From Symbiodinium natans (lineage: Eukaryota > Sar > Dinophyceae > Suessiales > Symbiodiniaceae): 64,000 nucleotides of DNA. The stretch lies in NCBI GenBank assembly GCA_905221605.1, contig CAJNDS010002252.1, positions 374,501 to 438,500 on the forward strand. The letters are read 5' to 3'. Below the pieces are notes generated by a model that was not told the DNA's origin, ran no database searches, and saw only the letters and a program-made list of their open reading frames with translations. Positions 21,401 through 24,424 of this stretch are shown piece by piece (positions within the stretch are counted from its first letter, which is position 1; every line of letters starts with the position of its first letter). Position numbers and translations under genes: made by a program.

Positions 21401-23110
21401 TACTACTCCGTAAGCTTCCATCAGGTTCCCTAGGTACCTACCCCCCATGAACCCCCCTCCCTTAAGAACCCTATATGTCTCAAAATCTTTGAGGGGTGCG
21501 TGGCTTTGATGTTTCTGGGGCTGATTCGGTTCTGGGCCCTCTGGGAAAGACAAGCCCTGAACCCCAAATAATCCAAAATCCTATCCCTAAACCCTAAACC
21601 CTAAAAAGCCCAAAAGCAGCCCCAGGCTCGATGACCGTGATCATCATCGCCCACCGACTTAGCACAGTGAAGAACAGCGACACTGGGTTGTGCTTAGGTA
21701 TTTTTTTTGTTTACTTCCCTTGTTTCCTTATGAGGGAAACTATTCATAAATGTTTTTCAAAGGTTGTAAAGCACAACTCAGGACAAGATTTGCGTCATCA
21801 AGGGGGGCCAGGCCATCGACGGGACGTCGGCTTGCACTAGGGTCTGGGGTTTAGGGTTTAGGGTTTGGGGGGGGGTACTTCTTACCCTATTTACTTGTAA
21901 CATCCTTCAAGTAGACATCATTCCTTGTGTTTTTGTTTTGTTTTCTTCTTGTTGTTCTTCTGTGGGTGCTCCCTAAACTCCAAGCCCGAAAAACCTAAAC
22001 CCTAAGCCCCAACGGCGACAAACTCATCTTTGATGCCAATCACCATTTAGATCCTGAAGACGCCAAAGTTCGTCTTGCTGCATGTCCCAAGTCGCAGCGC
22101 CAAGATGTCAAGTGTTGATTTCGTCATCTCGATTCAACCGTCTCTGCAAATCTGAGAAGTCCCCTTGAAAGTGCTGCAACCACTCGCAGCTGTGTCAGAG
22201 AGATTCGAGCACATGGCTGAGGAGTATATCAGAAGGAGCACCTAGTGTGCTGATGAGACACATCAGCTGTTTCACTGTTATGGAATCAATTGACTCCAAG
22301 TCCGTGTCAACCCTAGCTCCCAAGCAAGCTGACAGGTTGTGGAGGAGGGCACCCACGACCAACTGCTGTCGGCTGGGGGGGCATACTTCCAACTCGCCGC
22401 TGGCCCGATAATTCTAGCCCTAAACCCTAAACCCTAAGCCCTGAACCCGAAAACCCTAAACCCTAAGCCTTCAAGCCCCGGAGCCCTCAGTTTTCAGTGG
22501 CTTGCGGGGTCGAGACTTTCGGGCTTGGGGCTCTGAAGCGTGGGGCTGGTGACGAGGTCTTGTGCCAAAACCCTAAACCCTGAACCCTGAACCCTAAACC
22601 CTAAACCCTAAACCCTAAACCCTAAACCCTAAACCCTAAACCCTAAACCCTAAACCCTAAACCCTAAACCTTAAACCCTAAACCCTAAACCCTAAACCCT
22701 AAACCCTAAACCCTAAACCCTAAACCTAAACCCTAAACCCTAAAAGCCCTGAGGGCTACTTGACTTGAAGGGGGGCCCCGCAATTTTCCATCCTCGGCTG
22801 ATTCTTTTGTCATCCTGTACCACGTTTTCTGGGTTGAGGGTTTAGGGCCAAAGTTTAGGGTTTAGAGTTTAGGATTGAGGGTGCGCGGTGCCCCTGAACA
22901 ATCGTGGGATTTGGGGACCAGGAGTAGGGATTAGCAGGAAGCCCTAACCCCACGCCCACAACCTCCGGAAAGGCGAGGCGCACCAGTGCCGTAGATTCCA
23001 CGCATCACTCCTAGAATCCTAGAACCAAGGCTAAACCCTAAATACGGTCTAAACTGCTGTCGAGCATCTCTTAACTGGGTGTCATGACGAACTTATGGCC
23101 TCGTTTGCAG
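274..23110 (+). CDS. ABCB/TAP-type ABC transporter gene, split over at least 26 exons (5' and 3' incomplete)
   Basis: The short exons listed below, read in order, give an ABC transporter of the B family (half-transporter architecture: membrane domain then nucleotide-binding domain). It would couple ATP hydrolysis to export of peptide, lipid or xenobiotic across a membrane; substrate and membrane cannot be told from sequence. Seen in order: coupling-helix region EIGFFDTTQTGELTSRMTQD, membrane segments, the linker VGAAVRVFELCERKP, FSYPARPD (A-loop), GPSGNGKST (Walker A split over two exons), GQEPVLFARTIREN (Q-loop), VGERGVQLSGGQKQR (signature), VLLLDE (Walker B), ATSALDAESE (D-loop) and IIIAHRLSTVK (H-loop). 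Phases match across nearly all joins, which strongly supports the model. Not found: exons before 274, the stretch normally following 'STVRSFAAE' between 2919 and 5171, and the stop codon. Donors are mostly GC or GA. A copia element lies antisense just downstream. Confidence 0.9.
384..655. repeat. Intron content: CCCTAAA arrays and short spacers
   Basis: Degenerate then perfect CCCTAAA heptamers; the array at about 597-652 ends about 18 bp before the next exon. Nothing else recognised in this intron. Confidence 0.8.
670..738 (+). CDS. ABC transporter exon: membrane segment (VVDQVYLNVNVFLRTLVSI)
   Basis: 69 nt, 23 codons, phase 0 to 0. Follows 'DCQQ' directly as in ABCB proteins (VQ...LNLNVFLR...). 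Acceptor aag|gtggtc, donor ctg|gcttcc (GC donor). Confidence 0.85.
776..1810. repeat. Intron 738-1816: TTTAGGG arrays at 5' end, CCCTAAA arrays at 3' end
   Basis: TTTAGGG-type units and variants (TTATAGGG) near 776-960, CCCTAAA at 1122-1175 and a perfect CCCTAAA array of about 85 bp at 1725-1810, ending about 6 bp before the exon. The two ends are in opposing orientation. Confidence 0.85.
1816..1913 (+). CDS. ABC transporter exon: transmembrane helix (AFMFSITTPLTLVAFVSVPV)
   Basis: Hydrophobic helix typical of ABCB TM4, ending VVVVISMKYGKIMQ. Acceptor caag|gccttc follows a long CCCTAAA array within about 8 bp. The 3' boundary is approximate: no canonical donor fits the exact phase near 1913. 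Confidence 0.8.
1936..2827. repeat. Intron 1914-2832: opposing telomere-type arrays plus a (TTTA)n microsatellite
   Basis: TTTAGGG variants at 1936-1996, a 10-bp array of GGGTTTATTA at about 2003-2078, CCCTAAA at 2190-2253, an AT/TTTA microsatellite at 2408-2488, and a CCCTAAA array at 2775-2827 abutting the next exon. Confidence 0.85.
2833..2919 (+). CDS. ABC transporter exon: coupling helix (LSTRTQKALADANAVADEN)
   Basis: Reads KDLSTRTQKALADANAVADE then NLANMPTI, the 'LS..TQ.ALA.ANAVAEE' region between TM4 and TM5 of ABCB proteins. Acceptor ccag|gaagg; donor uncertain (near atcag). Array sequence begins within about 25 bp downstream. Confidence 0.85.
3842..4081 (+). pseudogene. Intron-nested coding fragment, unidentified, part 1
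   Basis: Open on the + strand with protein-like composition, for example VYDDVTQVMGCESMNFKAWL and DRSHIDNKLYRAGEF, rich in charged helix-formers (RKLKRMEQLTTMLEKAESHM). It stops at 4079-4081. The next frame continues as coding-like sequence immediately afterwards, suggesting a frameshifted copy of a longer gene. It lies in the large intron of the ABC transporter and is free of telomere repeats. Family not recognised. Confidence 0.5.
4081..4221 (+). pseudogene. Intron-nested coding fragment, part 2 (shifted frame)
   Basis: RRFASIVNTYASQSSGNVKI continues SDIQKDIEVRIAVLKARGN and ends in TAA at about 4219. A further remnant (DMNDKMTGELI then a stop, ILDTNK, stop) lies at about 4322-4378. The frame is displaced relative to part 1. 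Probably a decayed gene fragment; identity unknown. Confidence 0.45.
5171..5237 (+). CDS. ABC transporter exon: TM5 (LINRRAAFYLVYLSSATMLPQ)
   Basis: 67 nt (phase 2 in, 0 out). Acceptor ctag|gaagctc, donor cccag|gcgtgg (GC). Joins directly to the next exon (AVTALVLFYGGKL). The segment normally coding the 'RSFAAE' region just before it was not located in 2920-5170. Confidence 0.8.
5539..5630. mobile_element. Hairpin repeat family E, degenerate copy
   Basis: Motif order 'gggttaacgaaaataggg ... atagatcctcaaat(g)gcaggatcc ... gaccccaaaaaggtacccc', shared with copies at about 17263-17362, 62332-62411 and, more degenerate, 7054-7112. Non-coding. Confidence 0.5.
5728..5868. repeat. CCCTCAA variant telomere-type array
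   Basis: About 18 near-identical CCCTCAA units, changing to CCCTAAA just before the exon at 5880. Its orientation opposes the TTTAGGG units after the exon ending at 5237. Confidence 0.9.
5880..5939 (+). CDS. ABC transporter exon: TM5-TM6 loop (AVTALVLFYGGKLAMMGEMQ)
   Basis: 60 nt, 20 codons, phase 0 to 0, matching the 'LVLWYGG..V..GEM' consensus of ABCB transporters. Acceptor tcag|gccgtg, donor gcag|gccagg (GC). Confidence 0.9.
6430..6468. repeat. (CT)n microsatellite
   Basis: Uninterrupted CT dinucleotides in intron 5940-7356. The rest of this intron holds CCCTAAA units (5946-6023, 7295-7345) and unassigned sequence. Confidence 0.95.
7357..7431 (+). CDS. ABC transporter exon: TM6 (LRFYLQTLNSNFSTLGDFYS)
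   Basis: 75 nt, 25 codons, phase 0 to 0, ending SNMVQ. Matches the 'LLYLQSLNSNF..LGD.Y..MVQA.GA' consensus. Donor gcag|gagccc (GA donor). A TTTAGGG array follows about 20 bp downstream. Confidence 0.9.
7451..7690. repeat. TTTAGGG array (about 140 bp perfect, then interrupted)
   Basis: Twenty or so perfect heptamers beginning about 20 bp after the exon ending at 7431. Opposed by the CCCTAAA array at 8054-8118 at the other end of the same intron. Confidence 0.95.
8054..8118. repeat. CCCTAAA array before exon 8143
   Basis: Nine or so perfect units ending about 25 bp upstream of the exon; inverted relative to 7451-7690. Confidence 0.95.
8143..8192 (+). CDS. ABC transporter exon: membrane-to-NBD linker (AVGAAVRVFELCERKP)
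   Basis: The canonical 'A.GA..RVFEL.DR.P' linker. Acceptor acag|gctgtt, donor ccaag|gcacat (GC). 50 nt, phase 0 in and 2 out, completed by the next 37-nt exon. Confidence 0.9.
8853..8889 (+). CDS. ABC transporter exon: linker (SPDMDGNWDDTQ)
   Basis: 37 nt. Phase 2 in completes an Arg codon with the previous exon. Acceptor ccgag|gtcgcc, donor ccag|gcctga (GC). The phase fit supports it; the linker itself is poorly conserved. Confidence 0.65.
9094..9205. mobile_element. Hairpin (MITE-like) repeat, family A
   Basis: Terminal inverted repeats close to TACTTGGAGGTTCATGG at both ends, with an AT-richer centre. About 110 bp, non-coding. Other copies: 9940-10050, 13692-13819, 18273-18391, 50225-50323, 57360-57461, 57541-57635, 62169-62302. 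Confidence 0.75.
9645..9666 (+). CDS. Possible 22-nt ABC transporter microexon (MRDRKPLG)
   Basis: Predicted from phase: the exon before ends in phase 0 and the next begins needing one base, and this segment (gcag|atgagg to ctgg|gacaac, GA donor) supplies exactly that. It abuts a TTTAGGG array. No family motif, so tentative. Confidence 0.4.
9851..9932. mobile_element. Hairpin repeat family D
   Basis: Shares 'gggaccattaagggaatattattag..actattccgacccccatagtag' with copies at 10635-10740, 20147-20265 and 61985-62085. Confidence 0.6.
9940..10050. mobile_element. Hairpin (MITE-like) repeat, family A
   Basis: Ends 'gaggttcatgggtacttataagtaggg' and its near-inverse 'ctacttataagcaccatgaacctccaagtag'. 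Long stem with a short centre. Intron 8890-10494 also holds a family D copy and TTTAGGG-type arrays (8918-9070, 9475-9570, 9675-9770). Confidence 0.8.
10495..10550 (+). CDS. ABC transporter exon: A-loop (KFQDLHFSYPARPD)
   Basis: NGIPKFQDLHFSYPARPD contains the A-loop aromatic Tyr that stacks on ATP adenine. Acceptor atag|gcaac, donor gat|gcctct (GC). 56 nt, phase 1 in, 0 out. Confidence 0.9.
10635..10740. mobile_element. Hairpin repeat family D
   Basis: 'ggtcggatgaatactagtagtattcccttccggtccctt ... ataacaacccccaaaaccctattccaagta', the reverse complement arrangement of the 20147-20265 copy. Non-coding, inside an ABC transporter intron. Confidence 0.65.
11046..11115 (+). CDS. ABC transporter exon: 5' half of Walker A (VALVGPSG)
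   Basis: VKILNGLSLDVPASTVVALV then GPS and the first base of Gly. Acceptor gcag|gtgaaa, donor tcag|gcccct (GC). The intron splits the ATP-binding P-loop, which is restored with the next exon as GPSGNGKST. Confidence 0.92.
11128..11236. repeat. TTTAGGG/TTTGGGG array after exon 11046-11115
   Basis: Mixed TTTAGGG and TTTGGGG heptamers starting within 15 bp of the exon; opposed by CCCTAAA at 11533-11577 further down the intron. Confidence 0.9.
11698..11750 (+). CDS. ABC transporter exon: 3' half of Walker A (NGKSTVISLLKRLYHVQ)
   Basis: Completes the P-loop with the catalytic Lys and Ser/Thr, then the helix LLKRLYHVQ. Acceptor agcag|gcaatg, donor ccag|gacccc (GA). 53 nt, phase 1 to 0. Poly-G and poly-C runs flank it. 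Confidence 0.92.
12665..12778 (+). CDS. ABC transporter exon: EEGTITLDGIPIWNFAHEHF to Q-loop
   Basis: Reads KDDKAEEGTITLDGIPIWNF then AHEHFHRVVSIVGQ, the antiparallel beta subdomain leading to the Q-loop. Start chosen at the canonical ttcag|g acceptor (12665), which adds GLGV upstream in frame; a start near 12680 is possible only with a non-canonical acceptor. Donor ccag|gagatc (GA). Confidence 0.85.
13245..13365. repeat. CCCTAAA array before exon 13383
   Basis: About 17 perfect units. Opposed by the TTTAGGG-type units at 12800-12900 after the preceding exon. Confidence 0.95.
13383..13445 (+). CDS. ABC transporter exon: Q-loop region (EPVLFARTIRENIVLG)
   Basis: Joins the previous exon as GQEPVLFARTIRENIVLG. 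63 nt, 21 codons, phase 0 to 0. Acceptor gtcag|gagccg, donor caaa|gatctg (GA). A CCCTAAA array of about 120 bp ends about 17 bp upstream. Confidence 0.92.
13692..13819. mobile_element. Hairpin (MITE-like) repeat, family A
   Basis: 'ctacttggaggttcatggg' and 'cccatgaacctccaagtag' form perfect 19-bp terminal inverted repeats; the interior is about 90 bp. Confidence 0.85.
13956..14078. repeat. TTTAGGG array
   Basis: About 17 perfect heptamers in intron 13446-14542; CCCTAAA variants occupy 14400-14505 at its 3' end. Confidence 0.95.
14543..14590 (+). CDS. ABC transporter exon: helical subdomain (DWRIPERLVERSFLKQ)
   Basis: 48 nt, phase 0 to 0. Acceptor ccaag|gattgg, donor gcag|gtgagg (GT). Sequence is not conserved in the family here, but position, frame and splice sites fit. 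Confidence 0.6.
14813..14925. mobile_element. Dispersed repeat family G
   Basis: 'ggggacgaaatgaaccccaaaagggtttatggctcacagaccttagtagg' recurs at about 42260-42360 and 42430-42515, the latter two as a local pair. Non-coding; ends undefined. Confidence 0.55.
14985..15098 (+). CDS. Coding-like island, unidentified (ELRYAEIAAELLQKHGGTP)
   Basis: 38 open codons then TAG, starting right after tttag. Reads ELRYAEIAAELLQKHGGTPV then RRNEVRHRLHPGIYSTRG, with plausible helix composition. It lies between ABC transporter exons, so it is either an extra exon, a nested gene fragment or chance. No family recognised. Confidence 0.3.
15739..15868. repeat. CCCTAAA/CCCCAAA/CCCTGAA array
   Basis: Mixed variant units; opposed to the TTTAGGG array at 14607-14680 at the other end of the intron. 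Intron 14591-15882 also contains poly-G (15415-15431) and poly-C (15513-15530) runs. Confidence 0.9.
15883..15950 (+). CDS. Possible ABC transporter exon (GRVSLSLQELLGLRMDVE)
   Basis: An island between a CCCTAAA array (ending about 15868) and a TTTAGGG array (starting about 15954), open as GRVSLSLQELLGLRMDVEGL. It would fill the variable helical-domain stretch before IEDLAAKANAHEF. Boundaries and phase unresolved. Confidence 0.35.
15964..16080. repeat. TTTAGGG array
   Basis: Perfect heptamers just after the possible exon at 15883-15950. The remainder to 17536 is unassigned sequence with short CCCTAAA tracts (16543-16615) and a family E copy (17263-17362). Confidence 0.95.
17263..17362. mobile_element. 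Hairpin repeat family E
   Basis: 'gggtttacgaataggggtacc ... ggatcctactattttggggg ... gggtcccctactatcgaaaatcccc'; self-complementary ends. Non-coding. Confidence 0.6.
17537..17595 (+). CDS. ABC transporter exon: IEDLAAKANAHEFISNMPQ
   Basis: Canonical 'A...ANAH.FI..(M/L)PQGY' helical-domain segment. Acceptor cccag|gattga, donor ccaag|gccgga (GC). 59 nt, phase 2 in, 1 out; the next exon completes Gly. Confidence 0.92.
18132..18176 (+). CDS. ABC transporter exon: start of LSGGQ signature (TEVGERGVQLSGG)
   Basis: YATEVGERGVQLSGG is the ABC signature entry. Acceptor ggag|gctatg, donor ggag|gcattt (GC). 45 nt; the intron falls within the second Gly of the signature. Confidence 0.92.
18273..18391. 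mobile_element. Hairpin repeat, family A, diverged
   Basis: Left end 'ctaaggttcataagtattt', right end 'cgacccacgaaccttcaagtag'. In the intron splitting the LSGGQ signature. Confidence 0.55.
18782..18831 (+). CDS. ABC transporter exon: end of signature (GQKQRIAIARALARRPK)
   Basis: Completes LSGGQKQRIAIARALARRPK. Acceptor ccag|gtcaga, donor aag|gcagct (GC). 50 nt, phase 1 in, 0 out. Confidence 0.93.
19353..19370 (+). CDS. ABC transporter 18-nt microexon: Walker B (VLLLDE)
   Basis: Six codons only, coding the Walker B strand with the Mg-binding Asp and catalytic Glu. Acceptor acag|gtcctt, donor gag|gccgag (GC). The next exon continues ATSALD, giving VLLLDEATSALD, so the assignment is secure despite the length. 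Confidence 0.88.
19542..19902. repeat. Minisatellite, about 27-bp unit, about 13 copies
   Basis: Units of the form 'CCAGTAAGCAGGGGG' plus 'ACCTTAAACCCT', strongly diverged between copies. Each unit carries a TAAACCCT telomere-type core. It sits in the intron between the Walker B microexon and the D-loop exon. Confidence 0.85.
20147..20265. mobile_element. Hairpin repeat family D
   Basis: 'acataaggttttgggggttgttatggcatag ... tactt(a)ttccgacccccatagtag'. Inverse orientation to 10635-10740. Confidence 0.65.
20530..20565 (+). CDS. ABC transporter exon: D-loop (ATSALDAESELQ)
   Basis: 36 nt, 12 codons, phase 0 to 0. Acceptor tcag|gccacc, donor gcag|gtaagac (GT). The SALD D-loop is intact. Confidence 0.93.
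20766..20860. repeat. CCCTAAA then CCCTGAA array
   Basis: About 10 CCCTAAA units turning into four CCCTGAA units, in intron 20566-21282. Confidence 0.95.
21283..21313 (+). CDS. ABC transporter exon: VQRAIDGMIA
   Basis: The 'VQ.AID.(M/L)' helix after the D-loop. Acceptor gcag|gtccag. The next exon needs one base, placing the end at 21313 with a non-canonical donor (AA); boundary approximate. Most of the following intron is one hairpin element. Confidence 0.88.
21342..21474. mobile_element. Hairpin (MITE-like) repeat, family C
   Basis: Perfect inverted ends 'atagggttcttaagggaggggggttca' and 'tgaacccccctcccttaagaaccctat'. It fills most of the intron between VQRAIDGMIA and the H-loop exon. Other copies: 38492-38650 and 56897-57088. 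Confidence 0.85.
21626..21678 (+). CDS. ABC transporter exon: H-loop (MTVIIIAHRLSTVK)
   Basis: Contains the switch His of the nucleotide-binding domain. Acceptor ccag|gctcg, donor aacagc|gacact (GA). Phase 1 in, 0 out. Confidence 0.92.
21782..21830 (+). CDS. ABC transporter exon: DKICVIKGGQAIDGTS
   Basis: Strand after the H-loop, matching the 'D.I.V...G.I.E.GTH' consensus. Acceptor ctcag|gacaag; 3' end approximate. Confidence 0.8.
22051..22152 (+). CDS. Coding-like island, unidentified (ILKTPKFVLLHVPSRSAKMS)
   Basis: 34 open codons after tttag, ending TGA at 22153-22155. Protein-like but with no recognised domain. The surrounding 22000-22400 is free of telomere repeats; it could be an alternative terminal exon of the ABC transporter or a fragment. 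Confidence 0.25.
22569..22745. repeat. Long CCCTAAA array (about 175 bp)
   Basis: Roughly 25 heptamers with rare CCCTGAA, CCTTAAA and 6-bp variants, in the last observed ABC transporter intron. Confidence 0.95.
23065..23110 (+). CDS. ABC transporter exon: C-terminal HDELMASFA
   Basis: HLLTGCHDELMASFA resembles the C-terminal 'GTH.ELL' end of ABCB nucleotide-binding domains. Acceptor tcgag|catctc, donor gcag|gaggac (GA). Phase relation to the previous exon unresolved; the exon with the stop was not identified in 23111-24000. Confidence 0.6.
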
Positions 23111-23748
23111 GAGGACGTTGTAAGCAAAGTTGGAGGTATGCTTAGGATGCCATAAGTAGGGTTTAAGGCCTAGGGTTAGTGTTTCGGGGTTTAGGGTTCA
23201 GGGTTTAGACAGGCACCAAGGCGGCAGACATTGTAAAGATCGAGTGCCTCAGGGTCGAAATGAACCCAACATGTGGGGTCTGCCCGATGCTGTATTTGGG
23301 TAAAATGACCTTAAAGCCTGTTGGCTACATCTAAGAAACCTTGGACCAGAAGCCTTTTTGGAGCTCATTTCTTTCGCAAGGTGGGGGGTAGAATTCAAAA
23401 ACCGCCACAAATGCACAGCTGAAGCCTGCTCCTAACTCCTAACTAAACCTCTAAACCTCGAAACTTTCTTTCGTCCCAGATGTCACCCCTAAACCCTAAA
23501 CCCTAAACCCTAAAAACTTGAGGGCTTCGGCCCTAAACCCTAAACCCTCAACCCCAAGGGCTTCAAAGTTAAGAACTCAAGCGACAGGTGGCCTGTCAAC
23601 TAAGTGGTGGCAGCGCAGCTCCCACAGCGGACCAGGAGAAGGAGGAAAAAGGGTTTAGGGTTTAGGGTTTAGGGTTTAGGGTTTAGGGGAGTCTGGCTTT
23701 AGGAAGTCTATAGGCTTGAGGTTTAGGGTTTAGGGTTTAGGGCTGGGT

Positions 23749-23850
23749 GGGGATGTACCGCCACATACTGACAGTCCTTATAGTAGGGGTCAGAGTACCC
23801 TAAATTGTCTTCCCTATTAAGGACTGTTAGTATACGGGGGAACATCTAGG
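23749..23850. mobile_element. Hairpin repeat, family B
   Basis: Left end 'gggatgtaccgccacatactgacagtcc', right end 'ggactgttagtatacgggggaacatc'. About 100 bp. Other copies: 36220-36318, 48813-48933, and a left half at 13589-13640. Interval 23111-24006 otherwise holds CCCTAAA/TTTAGGG tracts and no confident exon. Confidence 0.75.
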
Positions 23851-24006
23851 TTTAGGAAGTCTATAGGCCTGAGGCTTAGGGTTGAGGTGTTGGGAAATTC
23901 AATTTAAGCTAAATGTGGCGTGCTCAGGGCTCGGGGTTTCGGAAATGTAGGGAAATGCAGGCTAAAGGTGGAGGGTTCAGGGTTCAGGGTTCAGGGTTCA
24001 GGGTTC

Positions 24007-24011
24007 AGGGT
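24007..24011. repeat. Target-site duplication, 5 bp (AGGGT), left
   Basis: AGGGT directly before the left LTR, repeated at 33931-33935 after the right LTR. Five bp is typical of copia integrases. It lies within TTCAGGG/TTTAGGG repeat. Confidence 0.85.
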
Positions 24012-24240
24012 ACGGGGGGCAACCGAAGGAGGACAGGGAACAAAACAGTCAACCCCAACAGAAGCCCTTAATACCCCTGGAACAACCAACAACCGAACAG
24101 CAAGACCCCAAACCAAGGGCACACTTTTTACGAAATCTTCGACCGCTTTGGTCATGGCTTGAGCCAAAGATTACCGGGTTCATTGACCCTTCAACTTCCA
24201 ATACCAACTCCTTTCTACAATACCAATTGCAGCTCCGCAC
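24012..24240 (-). repeat. 3' LTR, 229 bp
   Basis: Identical to 33702-33930 except one base (A at 24105, C at 33795). Read on the minus strand it begins GTGCGGAG and ends CCCCCCGT rather than the usual TG...CA. A short open frame crosses it but shows no function. Confidence 0.95.
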
Positions 24241-24252
24241 TCCCCCTGTCCT
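24241..24252 (-). other. Polypurine tract
   Basis: Minus-strand AGGACAGGGGGA directly abuts the 3' LTR, as expected for plus-strand priming. Confidence 0.75.
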
Positions 24253-24424
24253 AGGATTTCCTAGGACACATTGGAGGTGCAGATCTTTGGCCAAAAACCG
24301 CCATTTAGGCAGCAGCCAGCTGCTTGAAATGCACATTGTGGTTTAACGTCTTCCAGGACGAACCTTCAGCTCATTGGCTGAATCCTTTACCATTGAGGAT
24401 TTCTTCACCTCGCACTTGGAAAAT

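Noticed and set aside
22195-22392. 65-codon minus-strand ORF
   Set aside because: No recognised domain and no splice or context support; inside the last transporter intron.
24049-24336. 95-codon minus-strand ORF over the 3' LTR (and its 63-codon twin at 33739)
   Set aside because: Same LTR sequence read twice; no domain, and LTR position explains the duplication.
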